Source: Pseudomonas psychrophila | GTDB taxonomy: Bacteria > Pseudomonadota > Gammaproteobacteria > Pseudomonadales > Pseudomonadaceae | Reading direction: 5' to 3' | Length of the DNA: 64,000 nucleotides | Assembly (NCBI RefSeq): GCF_001043005.1 | Contig: NZ_JYKZ01000001.1 | Coordinates: forward strand, 496,001 to 560,000 | Part shown: positions 1 through 8,130 of the stretch, piece after piece | Layout: each line of letters opens with the position of its first letter | Numbering within the stretch: position 1 is the first letter of the stretch | The notes under the pieces: generated by a model | What the model saw: the letters and a program-made list of their open reading frames with translations, nothing else | The model's database searches: none | Told to the model about the DNA's origin: nothing | Position numbers and translations under genes: made by a program

Positions 1-1
1 A

Positions 2-769
2 GACCCCACGCAAAAGCTCGCCTACATGGACGATGCGGTGAAGGGGAACGCCAAGATTCGAACCATCCCGTACCCCGTTAAAATTCACAACGCACGCCTC
101 TCAGCAGCCGACTTCACGCTGGAAAAAAATGCATTCACGCTGGTTAAAATGACCAGTGCTGTTAGCGACTTCACCGATCTGGAAAATGTGCGCCAGGTGT
201 ATTTCGAAGAAGTCGTCAATGTCATCAAGCAGCATACCAACGCCACACATGTCGTCGTGTTTGGCGAGCAATTACGTGGTGGCAGCGAGGGCGGAGTTGC
301 CAGGGTTCGCACCCCAGCAATGAACGTACACGTTGATTACGACACTCCCACCGCGCATGCGATTGCCGAGCACCTGGTGCCGGAAAATGACCGTCAACGC
401 CTCCTCAACGGGCGGTGGATGATCATCAACGTTTGGCGGCCGATCAAGCCTGTACAGCGTCACCCGCTGACCGTATTGGATGGTTCGACCATCGACCGAA
501 ACGACCAACACCTCTGCAAACTATTGGCTACTCGATCGGGTGTTAGCCCTGCATTTGGCTTCAACATTTCCTACAACGAGCAGCAACGCTGGTACTACTA
601 CCCGGCGATGCAGCCCGATGAAATGCTGTTGTTCAAACTAGTCGACTCAGATGCCGAAGCAGTGCAATGGGCTGGTCACAGCGCGTTTGATGACCCTACC
701 AGTGCTGCCGATGCACCGGCTCGCGAGAGCTTGGAAGTGCGTACGATCGCATTCATCCCAAATCCTTGA
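2..769 (+). CDS. CmcJ/NvfI-family oxidoreductase (5' end outside window)
   Basis: The frame is open to the left edge, and the residues before the first ATG (position 26) still resemble the N-terminus of this family (KLAYM, compare the usual LNYL), so the true start is probably just outside the window. The protein carries the family signature NVWRPI followed by a conserved PL..LD segment near residues 140-155, and a VHVDY motif near residue 105. CmcJ/NvfI/AsaB-like proteins are putative hydroxylases, desaturases or methyltransferase-associated oxidoreductases of specialised metabolism; the reaction here cannot be deduced. It is the first visible gene of a plus-strand catabolic cluster, 22 bases before the next gene. 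Confidence 0.7.
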   Translation, partial: DPTQKLAYMDDAVKGNAKIRTIPYPVKIHNARLSAADFTLEKNAFTLVKMTSAVSDFTDLENVRQVYFEEVVNVIKQHTNATHVVVFGEQLRGGSEGGVARVRTPAMNVHVDYDTPTAHAIAEHLVPENDRQRLLNGRWMIINVWRPIKPVQRHPLTVLDGSTIDRNDQHLCKLLATRSGVSPAFGFNISYNEQQRWYYYPAMQPDEMLLFKLVDSDAEAVQWAGHSAFDDPTSAADAPARESLEVRTIAFIPNP

Positions 770-777
770 AGAAACGA

Positions 778-786
778 AAAGGAGGG
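778..786 (+). promoter_or_regulatory. Ribosome binding site that fixes a GTG start
   Basis: AAAAGGAGG lies immediately upstream of GTG 792 and decides the start of the DenD-like gene. The longer open frame reaches back to 651 and would overlap the upstream gene by more than 100 bases, which is unlikely. Confidence 0.7.
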
Positions 787-791
787 ACTCT

Positions 792-1739
792 GTGCTTACA
801 TTAATTACTGGCGCGGGCGGTTTCGTGGGTAGTGCGCTCATTGAGCACTTACTCCGCGATGCTGGTCCAGATGACCGGATCCTGGCATCGGACCTCGCGT
901 TCCACCAGGCTCCGGTGGACCCCCGGGTGCAGCACGTGGTCGGCGGTTTGACCGAGCGAAAGGTGCTGGAACAGCTACTGAGTCATCCCGCCGATACAGT
1001 TTTTCATTTGGCAACCGTAGCTGGCCGTCAATCGGTCGATGACTTTGCACTCGGAAAAGCCACCAACCTAGATGCCACCATAGAGTTACTGGAGGGCATT
1101 CGCCGACAAGGCCACAGCCCTAGGTTTGTCTTTGCCAGCTCAGCGGCAGTCTTCTCCAGTCCTTGGCCGGTGGAGATCAACGATGCAACGTTGCCCAATC
1201 CAGGCATCAGCTATGCCACGCATAAATTGGTCTGTGAGCATCTCATCAATGACTACAGCCGCGCAGGGTTCCTTGACGGGCTGGCACTCCGGCTTCCCGG
1301 CATTATCGCCCGCCCTGCGGGCTCACAAACCATGTTATCGGCGTTTCTCAGCGATGTGTTCTATGCCGCTCGCGCCCATCAGCCATTTATCTTGCCGATG
1401 GCTGCTGATGCCGGGACCTGGGTAATGTCGGTGAAGGCTTGTGTCGAAAACCTAGCCCATGCTGCACGCTTTACAGGTGAGCTACCAGCCAGGCGCAACT
1501 GGACCCTGCCCGCGCTGTATGTCCAGATGCAGGCTTTGATTGACGCATTGGCGGAGTTCTATGGCGAGCATGTACATGGCTTGATTACGTGTGAAGGTAA
1601 TAGCGCCGTCGAAGCTATCTTCAGGCAACCACCGTTGGCTGCTGAGGGAGCGCGACAGCTGGGCTTCATCGGCGATGACTCAGTACAAATGCTGATTCAG
1701 AACGTTATCTCCGCAAACCCCGCACTCACCCTCGGTTAG
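792..1739 (+). CDS. NAD-dependent epimerase/dehydratase, DenD-like (D-erythronate dehydrogenase family)
   Basis: Extended short-chain dehydrogenase of 315 residues from the GTG at 792. The Rossmann motif GAGGFVG is at residues 7-13, and the catalytic YATHK motif is near residue 140 in a segment (SYATHKLVCE, then DYSRAGF.DGLALRLP) that closely resembles DenD-type D-erythronate dehydrogenases. Those enzymes oxidise a four-carbon sugar acid with NAD. In this cluster the substrate could instead be an acyclic hydroxyacid formed after ring cleavage; that is inference. It sits between the CmcJ-like oxidoreductase and an alpha/beta hydrolase, all on the plus strand. Confidence 0.75.
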   Translation: MLTLITGAGGFVGSALIEHLLRDAGPDDRILASDLAFHQAPVDPRVQHVVGGLTERKVLEQLLSHPADTVFHLATVAGRQSVDDFALGKATNLDATIELLEGIRRQGHSPRFVFASSAAVFSSPWPVEINDATLPNPGISYATHKLVCEHLINDYSRAGFLDGLALRLPGIIARPAGSQTMLSAFLSDVFYAARAHQPFILPMAADAGTWVMSVKACVENLAHAARFTGELPARRNWTLPALYVQMQALIDALAEFYGEHVHGLITCEGNSAVEAIFRQPPLAAEGARQLGFIGDDSVQMLIQNVISANPALTLG

Positions 1740-2037
1740 GTATTTGGAGAACTTGCTGCCTCGTCGGGAGCGCAGCAAGCTTTTTCTTCTCGGCGTAAAT
1801 GGCGGCGTCGATGCCACTCGGGCACTGCTGCGCAACTTTAGCCATTCCCCCATCAATTGATCAGTAGCAGGCACTTGTTCTGTTACCTGCCTACCTGCAC
1901 CGACGCGGCATCCCCACTGGCCGCCACTATCTGCTGATAGGTGACCTGATCCTCATTACTCAAAAGAATGCATCTGACTGATGGGTAATCCCCCTACCAC
2001 CAAGGATGCAGTTTTTGACCATTAATGGAGGCACCCT
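1740..2037. other. Intergenic, no gene recognised
   Basis: About 300 bases between the DenD-like gene and the hydrolase. No convincing coding frame, terminator or RNA was found. A GGAGG ribosome binding site (about 2025-2030) precedes the next ATG. The segment could hold a promoter for the downstream genes. Confidence 0.5.
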
Positions 2038-2850
2038 ATGACGCAACTCTTCAACGACCGCCGCGTCGATCTGACGGGCTTCAGCAAGACCGAACTCTCT
2101 ATCAACGGCATCCTCACGGTTGTCTATCGTGCAGGCCAAGGCCAGCCCCTGCTGTTCATGCATGGGGCAGCCACCTGGCATGGCTTCGACTTCGCTCGGG
2201 GCTGGACCTCTCAGTTCGAGGTGATCATTCCATACCATCCAGGTTTCGGTCCCTCGCAGGGTAGCGCCGAGTTCACGACCGTTGACCACTACGTGTCCCA
2301 CTACGCGGAGTTGGCAGAGGCATTGGGACTCTCACGCTTTCACTTGGTTGGTTTTTCGCTCGGTGGTTGGATGGCTGCCCACTTCGCGGCCAAGCATGCA
2401 AACCGGGTCGATCGGCTGGTCCTGGTCGCGCCTGCTGGGCTGGAGGTACTCGATCATCCTCAGCCTGATCTCAGCACTATTGCTCCCGAAGAGATCCTCG
2501 GCTACCTGGTCCACGACTTGCGCACACTCCAACCTTATTTGCCCAACGGCGAAGATGCCGAGTTCGCCGCAATGAGGGAAAAGGAAGGCACTACAGTCGC
2601 TGGCCTTTTGCGCAATGGGACCCTCAACCATCCCGACATGGCGCAGGTACTGCAAAAGATCAGCAGCCCTACCCTGTTGATTTGGGGAATTAAGGACCGC
2701 CTGGTCCCGCCAGATCAAGGCGCCGCCTGGCAGCAGTTAATCGCGGGCGCAAGCCTCAAAATTTTTCCCGGCGCCGGTCATCTTGCACTGGATGAGTCTC
2801 CTGCCGCCTGCAATGAAGTTGCCGCATTCCTGAGTGAGCGGACGGCCTAA
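2038..2850 (+). CDS. Alpha/beta fold hydrolase
   Basis: 270-residue serine hydrolase. The oxyanion segment HGAATWHG begins at H42, the nucleophile elbow GFSLGGW places Ser107, and likely triad partners are Asp220 (in IKDRLVPP) and His248 (in GHLALDE). The size and fold match C-C bond or ester/lactone hydrolases such as meta-cleavage-product and enol-lactone hydrolases. Within a ring-cleavage cluster it probably hydrolyses a cleavage product or an ester, but the substrate is unknown. The start is supported by GGAGGCACCCT just upstream. Confidence 0.85.
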   Translation: MTQLFNDRRVDLTGFSKTELSINGILTVVYRAGQGQPLLFMHGAATWHGFDFARGWTSQFEVIIPYHPGFGPSQGSAEFTTVDHYVSHYAELAEALGLSRFHLVGFSLGGWMAAHFAAKHANRVDRLVLVAPAGLEVLDHPQPDLSTIAPEEILGYLVHDLRTLQPYLPNGEDAEFAAMREKEGTTVAGLLRNGTLNHPDMAQVLQKISSPTLLIWGIKDRLVPPDQGAAWQQLIAGASLKIFPGAGHLALDESPAACNEVAAFLSERTA

Positions 2851-2975
2851 CAGCGGGACAACGAAGCTACGTTCAGTCACGGGCTGCAGAACTATCTTTT
2901 GACAGGATGTTCAGTGGCCGGCGGTGCGAGAAGCTCTAGGAACAAGAACAGAGAACGCCTCACCGGAGAAGCGGT

Positions 2976-4031
2976 ATGCAAACATTTGTCTACAACGCCC
3001 TGCCCTCAAGGGTCATTTTCGGCCAAGGCACGTTAGCCCAGCTAGCGGATGAAGTTAGAGCCCTAGGATGTTCCCGCGCCTTTGTGCTGACCACTGAACC
3101 GCAGAAAGATTTGGGACAACGACTGTGCCATCTGCTTGGCGATTTGGCGGTCGGTGCTTTCAACAATGCCACCATGCACACCCCTATCGACGTGACTGAA
3201 GAAGCCTTGCAGGTTGTTGTGCAAAGCAGTGCAGATTGCCTCGTAGCCATTGGTGGAGGCTCCACCATCGGTTTGAGTAAAGCGTTGGCATTGCGAACCG
3301 ACCTGCCCCAAATTGCGATCCCCACTACCTACGCTGGCTCGGAAGCTACACCAATCATCGGGCAAACCGAAGATGGATTGAAGACAACTCAGCGCACGCT
3401 GAAAGTGCTGCCGGAGGTCATCATCTACGACGTCGATTTGACGTTGTCGCTGCCTGCCGACATGACCGTAACCAGTGGACTCAATGCCATTGCTCACGCG
3501 GTGGAAGCGCTCTACTCCAAAGATGCCAACCCGCTGATTTCAATGCTGGCACAGGAAGGCATTGCAGCGATCAGCCGAGCATTGCCCGCCATCCACCGCG
3601 ATCCGAACGACATTGACGCGCGCGCCGATGCGCTGTTTGGCGCGTGGACGTGTGGCACGTGTCTGGGAGCGGTAGGGATGTCCATTCACCACAAGCTCTG
3701 CCATACCCTGGGAGGAAGCTTCAACCTTCCACACGCGCCCACTCACGCTGTAATTCTGCCCCATGCAGTTGCCTACAACAGAGCCGCAGCTCCCGAGGCG
3801 ATGGCAATGATTGCCCGCGCACTTGGGACGCAAGATGCGGCTCGTGGTTTGTTCGATCTCGCCAAACAGTCGGGTGCTCCTATGACCTTGGCGGAACTGG
3901 GAATGACGGCCGCGGACATTGATCGAGCGACGGAATTGGCGTGCGCAACACCCTATTGGAGCCCACGACCGATTGAAGCAGAGGGTATCCAGGAATTGCT
4001 GACCAACGCACTAGTTGGCAACCGTCCGTAA
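2976..4031 (+). CDS. Maleylacetate reductase
   Basis: 351 residues, iron-containing alcohol dehydrogenase fold. The sequence is typical of maleylacetate reductases: start FVYNALPSRVIFG, nucleotide-binding GGGSTIGLSKA near residue 90, IPTTYAGSEAT near residue 112, and the HHKLCHTLGG region near residue 235 that provides metal or catalytic histidines. The enzyme reduces maleylacetate (or substituted maleylacetates) to 3-oxoadipate with NAD(P)H, the step after hydroquinone or hydroxyquinol ring cleavage. The next gene is a PcpA-type dioxygenase, which produces exactly this class of substrate. The start is preceded by CCGGAGAAG. Confidence 0.93.
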   Translation: MQTFVYNALPSRVIFGQGTLAQLADEVRALGCSRAFVLTTEPQKDLGQRLCHLLGDLAVGAFNNATMHTPIDVTEEALQVVVQSSADCLVAIGGGSTIGLSKALALRTDLPQIAIPTTYAGSEATPIIGQTEDGLKTTQRTLKVLPEVIIYDVDLTLSLPADMTVTSGLNAIAHAVEALYSKDANPLISMLAQEGIAAISRALPAIHRDPNDIDARADALFGAWTCGTCLGAVGMSIHHKLCHTLGGSFNLPHAPTHAVILPHAVAYNRAAAPEAMAMIARALGTQDAARGLFDLAKQSGAPMTLAELGMTAADIDRATELACATPYWSPRPIEAEGIQELLTNALVGNRP

Positions 4032-4091
4032 TCCGCCAACCAGAATTTCACTGACCTCAGCAACCTTAACAACCATAAAAAAGAGGCCGTC

Positions 4092-5048
4092 ATGGAACTC
4101 AACCCGCACATTCAACGCCACCACCACATCACCCTCAACGTCGGCGGTGCCCAGGAAGATTACGACTTCCACACCAAAGTGCTGGGGCTCAAAAGCGTGA
4201 AGAAGACCGGCCTGTACGATGGTGCCGAGCCAATTTATCACCTGTACTATGGCAATGACATGGGTGAAGAAAGCACGTTGGTGACGTGTTTCCCCATGCG
4301 CCAGTCCGGGCGCAAGGCCAAGCGTGGCACAGGCCAAGTCAAGACCCTGGCGTTGTCTGTGCCGGTGTCGTCTCTGGGCTTTTGGGCTACGCATCTCACC
4401 AACAATGGGTTCAAACCTGAGCTGCTTGAACGATTTGGTGAGCAGCTGCTGCACTTCGCGCACCCTTGCGGCATCGAATACGAGTTGGTGGGCATCGCCG
4501 ATGACGATCGCAAACCGTACTCCAATGGGGTCATCCCAGAAGGGTTCGGCATTCGCGGCACCCACGGGATCACGGTTTCCGTGCGCGATATGGAAAATTC
4601 TGCGGAGTTCATGCACTACGGTTGGAGCGGAAAGCTGGCGAACACCGATGGTGCCTTCACTCGCTTCCATGTCGGTAAAGGTGGCAGCGGCACCATCATC
4701 GATTTCCAACACGAACCTCAGCTTGAGCAGGGCACCTGGGCATACGGCGAGGGCACGGTCCACCATTGCGCTTTCGAGGTCAGTGACCTCAGCGTTCAGA
4801 AGAGCGTGAAGTACCATCTGGAAGGGATGGGCTACACCGACGTGTCCGATCGCAAAGACCGCGGGTATTTCGATTCGATTTACGTGCGCACCCCAGGTGG
4901 CGCGCTGTTTGAGGCCACCGTCTCCAAGCCACAAGGCTTCCTGGTAGACGAACCCTACGAATCACTCGGTCAGACCATCCAGATTCCTCCCCAGTTGGGT
5001 GACAAGGCAGAGGAAATCTCGGCGTACCTCGAACCGCTGAAGTACTGA
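4092..5048 (+). CDS. PcpA/LinE-type hydroquinone ring-cleaving dioxygenase (VOC family)
   Basis: 318 residues, two-domain vicinal-oxygen-chelate protein. It aligns by eye along its length with (chloro)hydroquinone 1,2-dioxygenase PcpA: HHITLNVGGAQEDYDF at the N-terminus, EGTVHHCAF at residues 221-228, and TPGGALFEAT ending at E274. The expected Fe(II) ligands His12, His224/225 and Glu274 are all present. The family opens para-hydroquinones between C1 and C2, giving maleylacetate-type products, and pairs functionally with the maleylacetate reductase upstream. Whether the natural substrate is plain, chlorinated, methyl- or methoxy-hydroquinone cannot be read from the sequence. The gene starts 60 bases after the reductase. 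Confidence 0.88.
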   Translation: MELNPHIQRHHHITLNVGGAQEDYDFHTKVLGLKSVKKTGLYDGAEPIYHLYYGNDMGEESTLVTCFPMRQSGRKAKRGTGQVKTLALSVPVSSLGFWATHLTNNGFKPELLERFGEQLLHFAHPCGIEYELVGIADDDRKPYSNGVIPEGFGIRGTHGITVSVRDMENSAEFMHYGWSGKLANTDGAFTRFHVGKGGSGTIIDFQHEPQLEQGTWAYGEGTVHHCAFEVSDLSVQKSVKYHLEGMGYTDVSDRKDRGYFDSIYVRTPGGALFEATVSKPQGFLVDEPYESLGQTIQIPPQLGDKAEEISAYLEPLKY

Positions 5049-5714
5049 GTGGCCGATATGAACAGCAACTGTCACCTCGACCTGCCATCGCTCTCCTTCG
5101 GCGCACCAATCAAGCCCAATAGCGCGGTGACCATTCTGTTGCATGGCCGCACTCAATCGCCGACTGACATGTTTGAGATTGCTGAGCGGATCAACCTGCC
5201 TGACATGGCCTACATCGCTCTGCAAGCGCATGAAAAATCTTGGTACCCCGGTAAGTTCATGGACCAGGAAGAGATCAACGCGACGTCTCTGGGCGAAGCC
5301 ATTCAACGTCTCGACCTAGAAGTAGAGAGATTGATCGCGTTAGGTGTCGACCGGCGCAACATCGTGCTCCTCGGGTTCTCCCAGGGTGCCTGCCTCGCCT
5401 GCGAATACTTCTACCGCCGTCCTGCTCGCTGGGGCGGATTAATCGCCTACACGGGAGGGCTGATCGGCCCCTCTGACATCGATTGGACCACCACAGAGCG
5501 CTTGCAGGGTACGCCAGTTGTATTGGCCAACAGTGATGCCGATGAGTGGGTTCCGTTGTCCAGGACTCTGCAAACAGCCTTTGTCTTCGGAACCATGCAG
5601 GCCGATCTGACCCTACGCGCATTTCCGGGGATGGCTCACCTGGTCAATGACGAAGAAATCTTACTGGGCCGCGGGCTGCTATCCACGTTGATGAACGGTA
5701 CATCCGCACCCTAA
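5049..5714 (+). CDS. Phospholipase/carboxylesterase-family hydrolase, MhqD-like
   Basis: 221 residues from a GTG that immediately follows the dioxygenase stop codon; an ATG at 5058 is an alternative start. The carboxylesterase fold is shown by LLHGRTQSP near residue 30, nucleophile motif GFSQGAC with Ser111, and GMAHLV with His197. It resembles Bacillus MhqD, which is coupled to a quinone/hydroquinone-handling VOC dioxygenase. Translational proximity to the PcpA-like enzyme suggests it hydrolyses an ester or thiol adduct formed in the same route; that is inference. Confidence 0.8.
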   Translation: MADMNSNCHLDLPSLSFGAPIKPNSAVTILLHGRTQSPTDMFEIAERINLPDMAYIALQAHEKSWYPGKFMDQEEINATSLGEAIQRLDLEVERLIALGVDRRNIVLLGFSQGACLACEYFYRRPARWGGLIAYTGGLIGPSDIDWTTTERLQGTPVVLANSDADEWVPLSRTLQTAFVFGTMQADLTLRAFPGMAHLVNDEEILLGRGLLSTLMNGTSAP

Positions 5715-5795
5715 CCGTGACCAATCCTTGCCGGCACGGTTGGTTGGGTGCCAAGGATTGGGTTCTGTTTTCTGGTTCCTCAAGGAGCAAATGCT

Positions 5796-6707
5796 GTGTC
5801 ACAAACGACTATTGGTTTTGTAGGCCTGGGCACCATGGGTGAACCCATGGCCACCCGTCTACTGGCGTCAGGCCAACACCTGCATGTGTTTGATCTCAAC
5901 ACTGCCGCGGTCGAGCGCCTGGTCGCACTTGGTGCTTCTGCTTGCACCAGCGCGCTGGATGTCAGCAACATAGCGGAAGTTGTGTTTGTCAGCCTACCTA
6001 CGCCAAATGTGGTGGAAAAGGTTGCGCTCGATCCAGACGGAATCATTCATGGCGAGAAGGTTAAAGTCTTCGTCGACCTGTCGACCACAGGCCCGCGGAT
6101 GGCTAAACACGTCAGTGAAAGCCTGGCGGCGGCTGACATCATTGCCATTGACTCGCCCGTCAGTGGTGGTGCCGCCGGCGCTGCCAAAGGCACGTTAGCC
6201 TTGATGGTCGCTGGCCCCGTTCAAGCTGTACAGCTGGTCCAACCCATGCTGCAAACGCTGGGCAAAGTCATCTCATGCGGTGAACTCGCTGGTCTGGGCC
6301 AGACGATGAAACTGGTCAACAACCTCGTTTCCGTCACGGCCCTGGCTGTTTCCAGCGAGGCCTTAGTGATGGGGGTAAAAGCAGGCCTCGATCCCCAGGT
6401 CATGCTTGAAGTGTTCAACGCCGGCAGCGGTCGCAACAGCGCGACTGTCGACAAGCTGCCTCGTGCAGTGCTGCCTCGCACCTTCGACTTCGGCTTTACC
6501 ACGGCCTTGTCGCTCAAGGACACACGCTTGTGCCTCGACGAGGCCGAGGCGATGGGCGTTCCAATGCCTGTCGGGAGTGCCGTCCGCCAGGTATTGAATA
6601 TGACCAACGCAGCGTTTGGTCCAGACGCCGACTTCACCCGTATCGCCTGCCTGATCGAACAATGGGCAGGTATCGAGATACCAACCAGGAAGAATACAAA
6701 TGACTGA
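5796..6707 (+). CDS. NAD(P)-dependent beta-hydroxyacid dehydrogenase (3-hydroxyisobutyrate dehydrogenase family)
   Basis: 303 residues from GTG 5796, chosen because AAGGAG lies 8 bases upstream and the protein then begins right before the nucleotide-binding motif GFVGLGTMGEPMA. The substrate-binding SPVSGGAAGA segment lies near residue 120 and the catalytic lysine in TMKLVNN near residue 170. The family oxidises 3-hydroxyacids or reduces the corresponding semialdehydes (tartronate semialdehyde, 3-hydroxyisobutyrate). It overlaps the next gene by 8 bases, so the two are probably translated together. Confidence 0.85.
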   Translation: MSQTTIGFVGLGTMGEPMATRLLASGQHLHVFDLNTAAVERLVALGASACTSALDVSNIAEVVFVSLPTPNVVEKVALDPDGIIHGEKVKVFVDLSTTGPRMAKHVSESLAAADIIAIDSPVSGGAAGAAKGTLALMVAGPVQAVQLVQPMLQTLGKVISCGELAGLGQTMKLVNNLVSVTALAVSSEALVMGVKAGLDPQVMLEVFNAGSGRNSATVDKLPRAVLPRTFDFGFTTALSLKDTRLCLDEAEAMGVPMPVGSAVRQVLNMTNAAFGPDADFTRIACLIEQWAGIEIPTRKNTND

Positions 6708-7095
6708 TAAGCAGCTGTTCGAAAAGGGCTTCAACAATCGCAAAGCAGTGTTGGGCAGTGCTCACGTAGAAAAGTCTTGGGCCGCCGCCGATGACTTCAA
6801 TAAGCCGATGCAAGCCCTGGTCACTGAGTATTGCTGGGGAGAAGTCTGGGGTGATGAAACGCTGCCGTTCAAGACCCGCAGCATCATCAACCTGGCCATG
6901 TTGACTGCTCTCAACCAGTCCCACGAACTGGGTGTGCATGTCAAAGGAGCCCTCACCAATGGCGTCAGCCGGGAAGAGATTCGCGCCGTGTTGATGCAAA
7001 CCGCGATCTACTGTGGTGTGCCGGCGGCGCTTGCAGCTTTCCGCGTTGCAAGCGACGCCATCGCTGCGTACGACGCCGCCGCGGCCAAAGACTGA
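6700..7095 (+). CDS. Carboxymuconolactone decarboxylase-family protein
   Basis: 131 residues, close to the length of PcaC-type gamma-carboxymuconolactone decarboxylases. The diagnostic segment LNQSHELGVHVKGALTNG followed by EEIRAVLMQ and YCGVPAA is present (residues about 70-115), and the CxxC of peroxidase-type AhpD proteins is absent, so a decarboxylase or lactone-handling role is more likely. The start lies inside the end of the upstream dehydrogenase gene (8-base overlap). The exact substrate is unknown. Confidence 0.82.
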   Translation: MTDKQLFEKGFNNRKAVLGSAHVEKSWAAADDFNKPMQALVTEYCWGEVWGDETLPFKTRSIINLAMLTALNQSHELGVHVKGALTNGVSREEIRAVLMQTAIYCGVPAALAAFRVASDAIAAYDAAAAKD

Positions 7096-7168
7096 CGAAC
7101 CACCAGTCAACTCCCATTGGCGTCATCCGCGGTTTGGTGACGCCTTGGAATGTTCAGGAAACGAGCAA

Positions 7169-7996
7169 ATGAGCGCCCTTCCCTGCTACGAAGTCTTTGC
7201 CATCCGCTACGCCACAGTGGCGCGCAAGCGCCACGAAAACTTTATTTCGTCGACGGACCCTCACGACGGCCCTATGCCGATGGATTATTTCGTGTGGTTG
7301 ATTCGTGGGAATGGGAAGTGCGTGCTGGTCGATACTGGTTTCAATCAGCTGACAGCGGATAAACGGCAACGGCAGTTGCTGCGCTGTCCAATTGGGGCCC
7401 TTGAAGGACTAGAGATCCAGGCCGAGCAGTTGCAAGACGTCATTATTACTCACATGCACTATGACCATGCGGGAAATATTGACCTACTTCCCTCGGCTCG
7501 ATTCCATGTGCAGTCAGCCGAGATAAGTTTCGCAACAGGTCGATACATGCTCTATCCACCGCTGCGACATTCTTTCAATGTCGAAGACGTGGTGAATATC
7601 GTCAGAGGCGTATACCAGCAACGGGTGGTCTTTCATGACGGTAACAGTGAATTGTATCCGGGCATCGAACTGGTAAAGGTCGGCGGGCATACCGCTGGGC
7701 TGCAAGTAGTGCGCGTCCATACGGACCGGGGCTGGATCGTGCTGGCCTCCGATGCAAGCCATTACTACGCCAACCTGGAACAGGACTCGCCCTTCCCCAT
7801 CGTATTGAACGTCGGTGAAATGTTGGACGGCTACCGAACGTTGTTGAATCTGGTTCCTAGCCCGGATCATGTCATTCCAGGCCATGATCCGTTAGTTCGG
7901 CAGCACTACCCAATTTATGGTAGCGAGGACGCCGATATCGTTGCCTTGCACATACCACCATTAATGAATTTAGGCACTAAACACGGGCGTTGCTAG
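7169..7996 (+). CDS. Metallo-beta-lactamase-fold hydrolase, N-acyl homoserine lactonase-like
   Basis: 275 residues from ATG 7169, preceded by AGGAA; the frame is open further upstream but overlaps the previous gene. The metal motif HMHYDH is at residues 95-100, with further ligand candidates in GGHTAG, ASDASHYY and IPGHDP. The domain order fits AiiA/AttM-type lactonases. The position inside a ring-cleavage cluster suggests the lactone is a catabolic intermediate rather than a quorum signal, but quorum quenching cannot be excluded. Confidence 0.85.
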   Translation: MSALPCYEVFAIRYATVARKRHENFISSTDPHDGPMPMDYFVWLIRGNGKCVLVDTGFNQLTADKRQRQLLRCPIGALEGLEIQAEQLQDVIITHMHYDHAGNIDLLPSARFHVQSAEISFATGRYMLYPPLRHSFNVEDVVNIVRGVYQQRVVFHDGNSELYPGIELVKVGGHTAGLQVVRVHTDRGWIVLASDASHYYANLEQDSPFPIVLNVGEMLDGYRTLLNLVPSPDHVIPGHDPLVRQHYPIYGSEDADIVALHIPPLMNLGTKHGRC

Positions 7997-8066
7997 TAAG
8001 TAAACACTTCCGGCCGACCCTGCGAGCTAACCAACAGGGTCACACAATATTTCAACTTACAACCTT

Positions 8067-8077
8067 GTATGACATAC
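8067..8077. promoter_or_regulatory. Possible operator palindrome upstream of the formaldehyde dehydrogenase gene
   Basis: GTATG-A-CATAC is a perfect odd palindrome 53 bases before the ATG of the formaldehyde dehydrogenase gene. Its form suits FCD-type GntR regulators such as those that control vanillate genes. No regulator gene is present in the cluster, so the assignment is speculative. Confidence 0.3.
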
Positions 8078-8130
8078 GTTGCATGCATTTAATCCGAGAT
8101 TCGTCGGCAACAACATAGAGGCAATGAATC

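Noticed and set aside
7013..7996. Lactonase frame starting at 7013
   Set aside because: It would overlap the CMD-family gene by 83 bases; the ATG at 7169 has a ribosome binding site and gives the usual family length.
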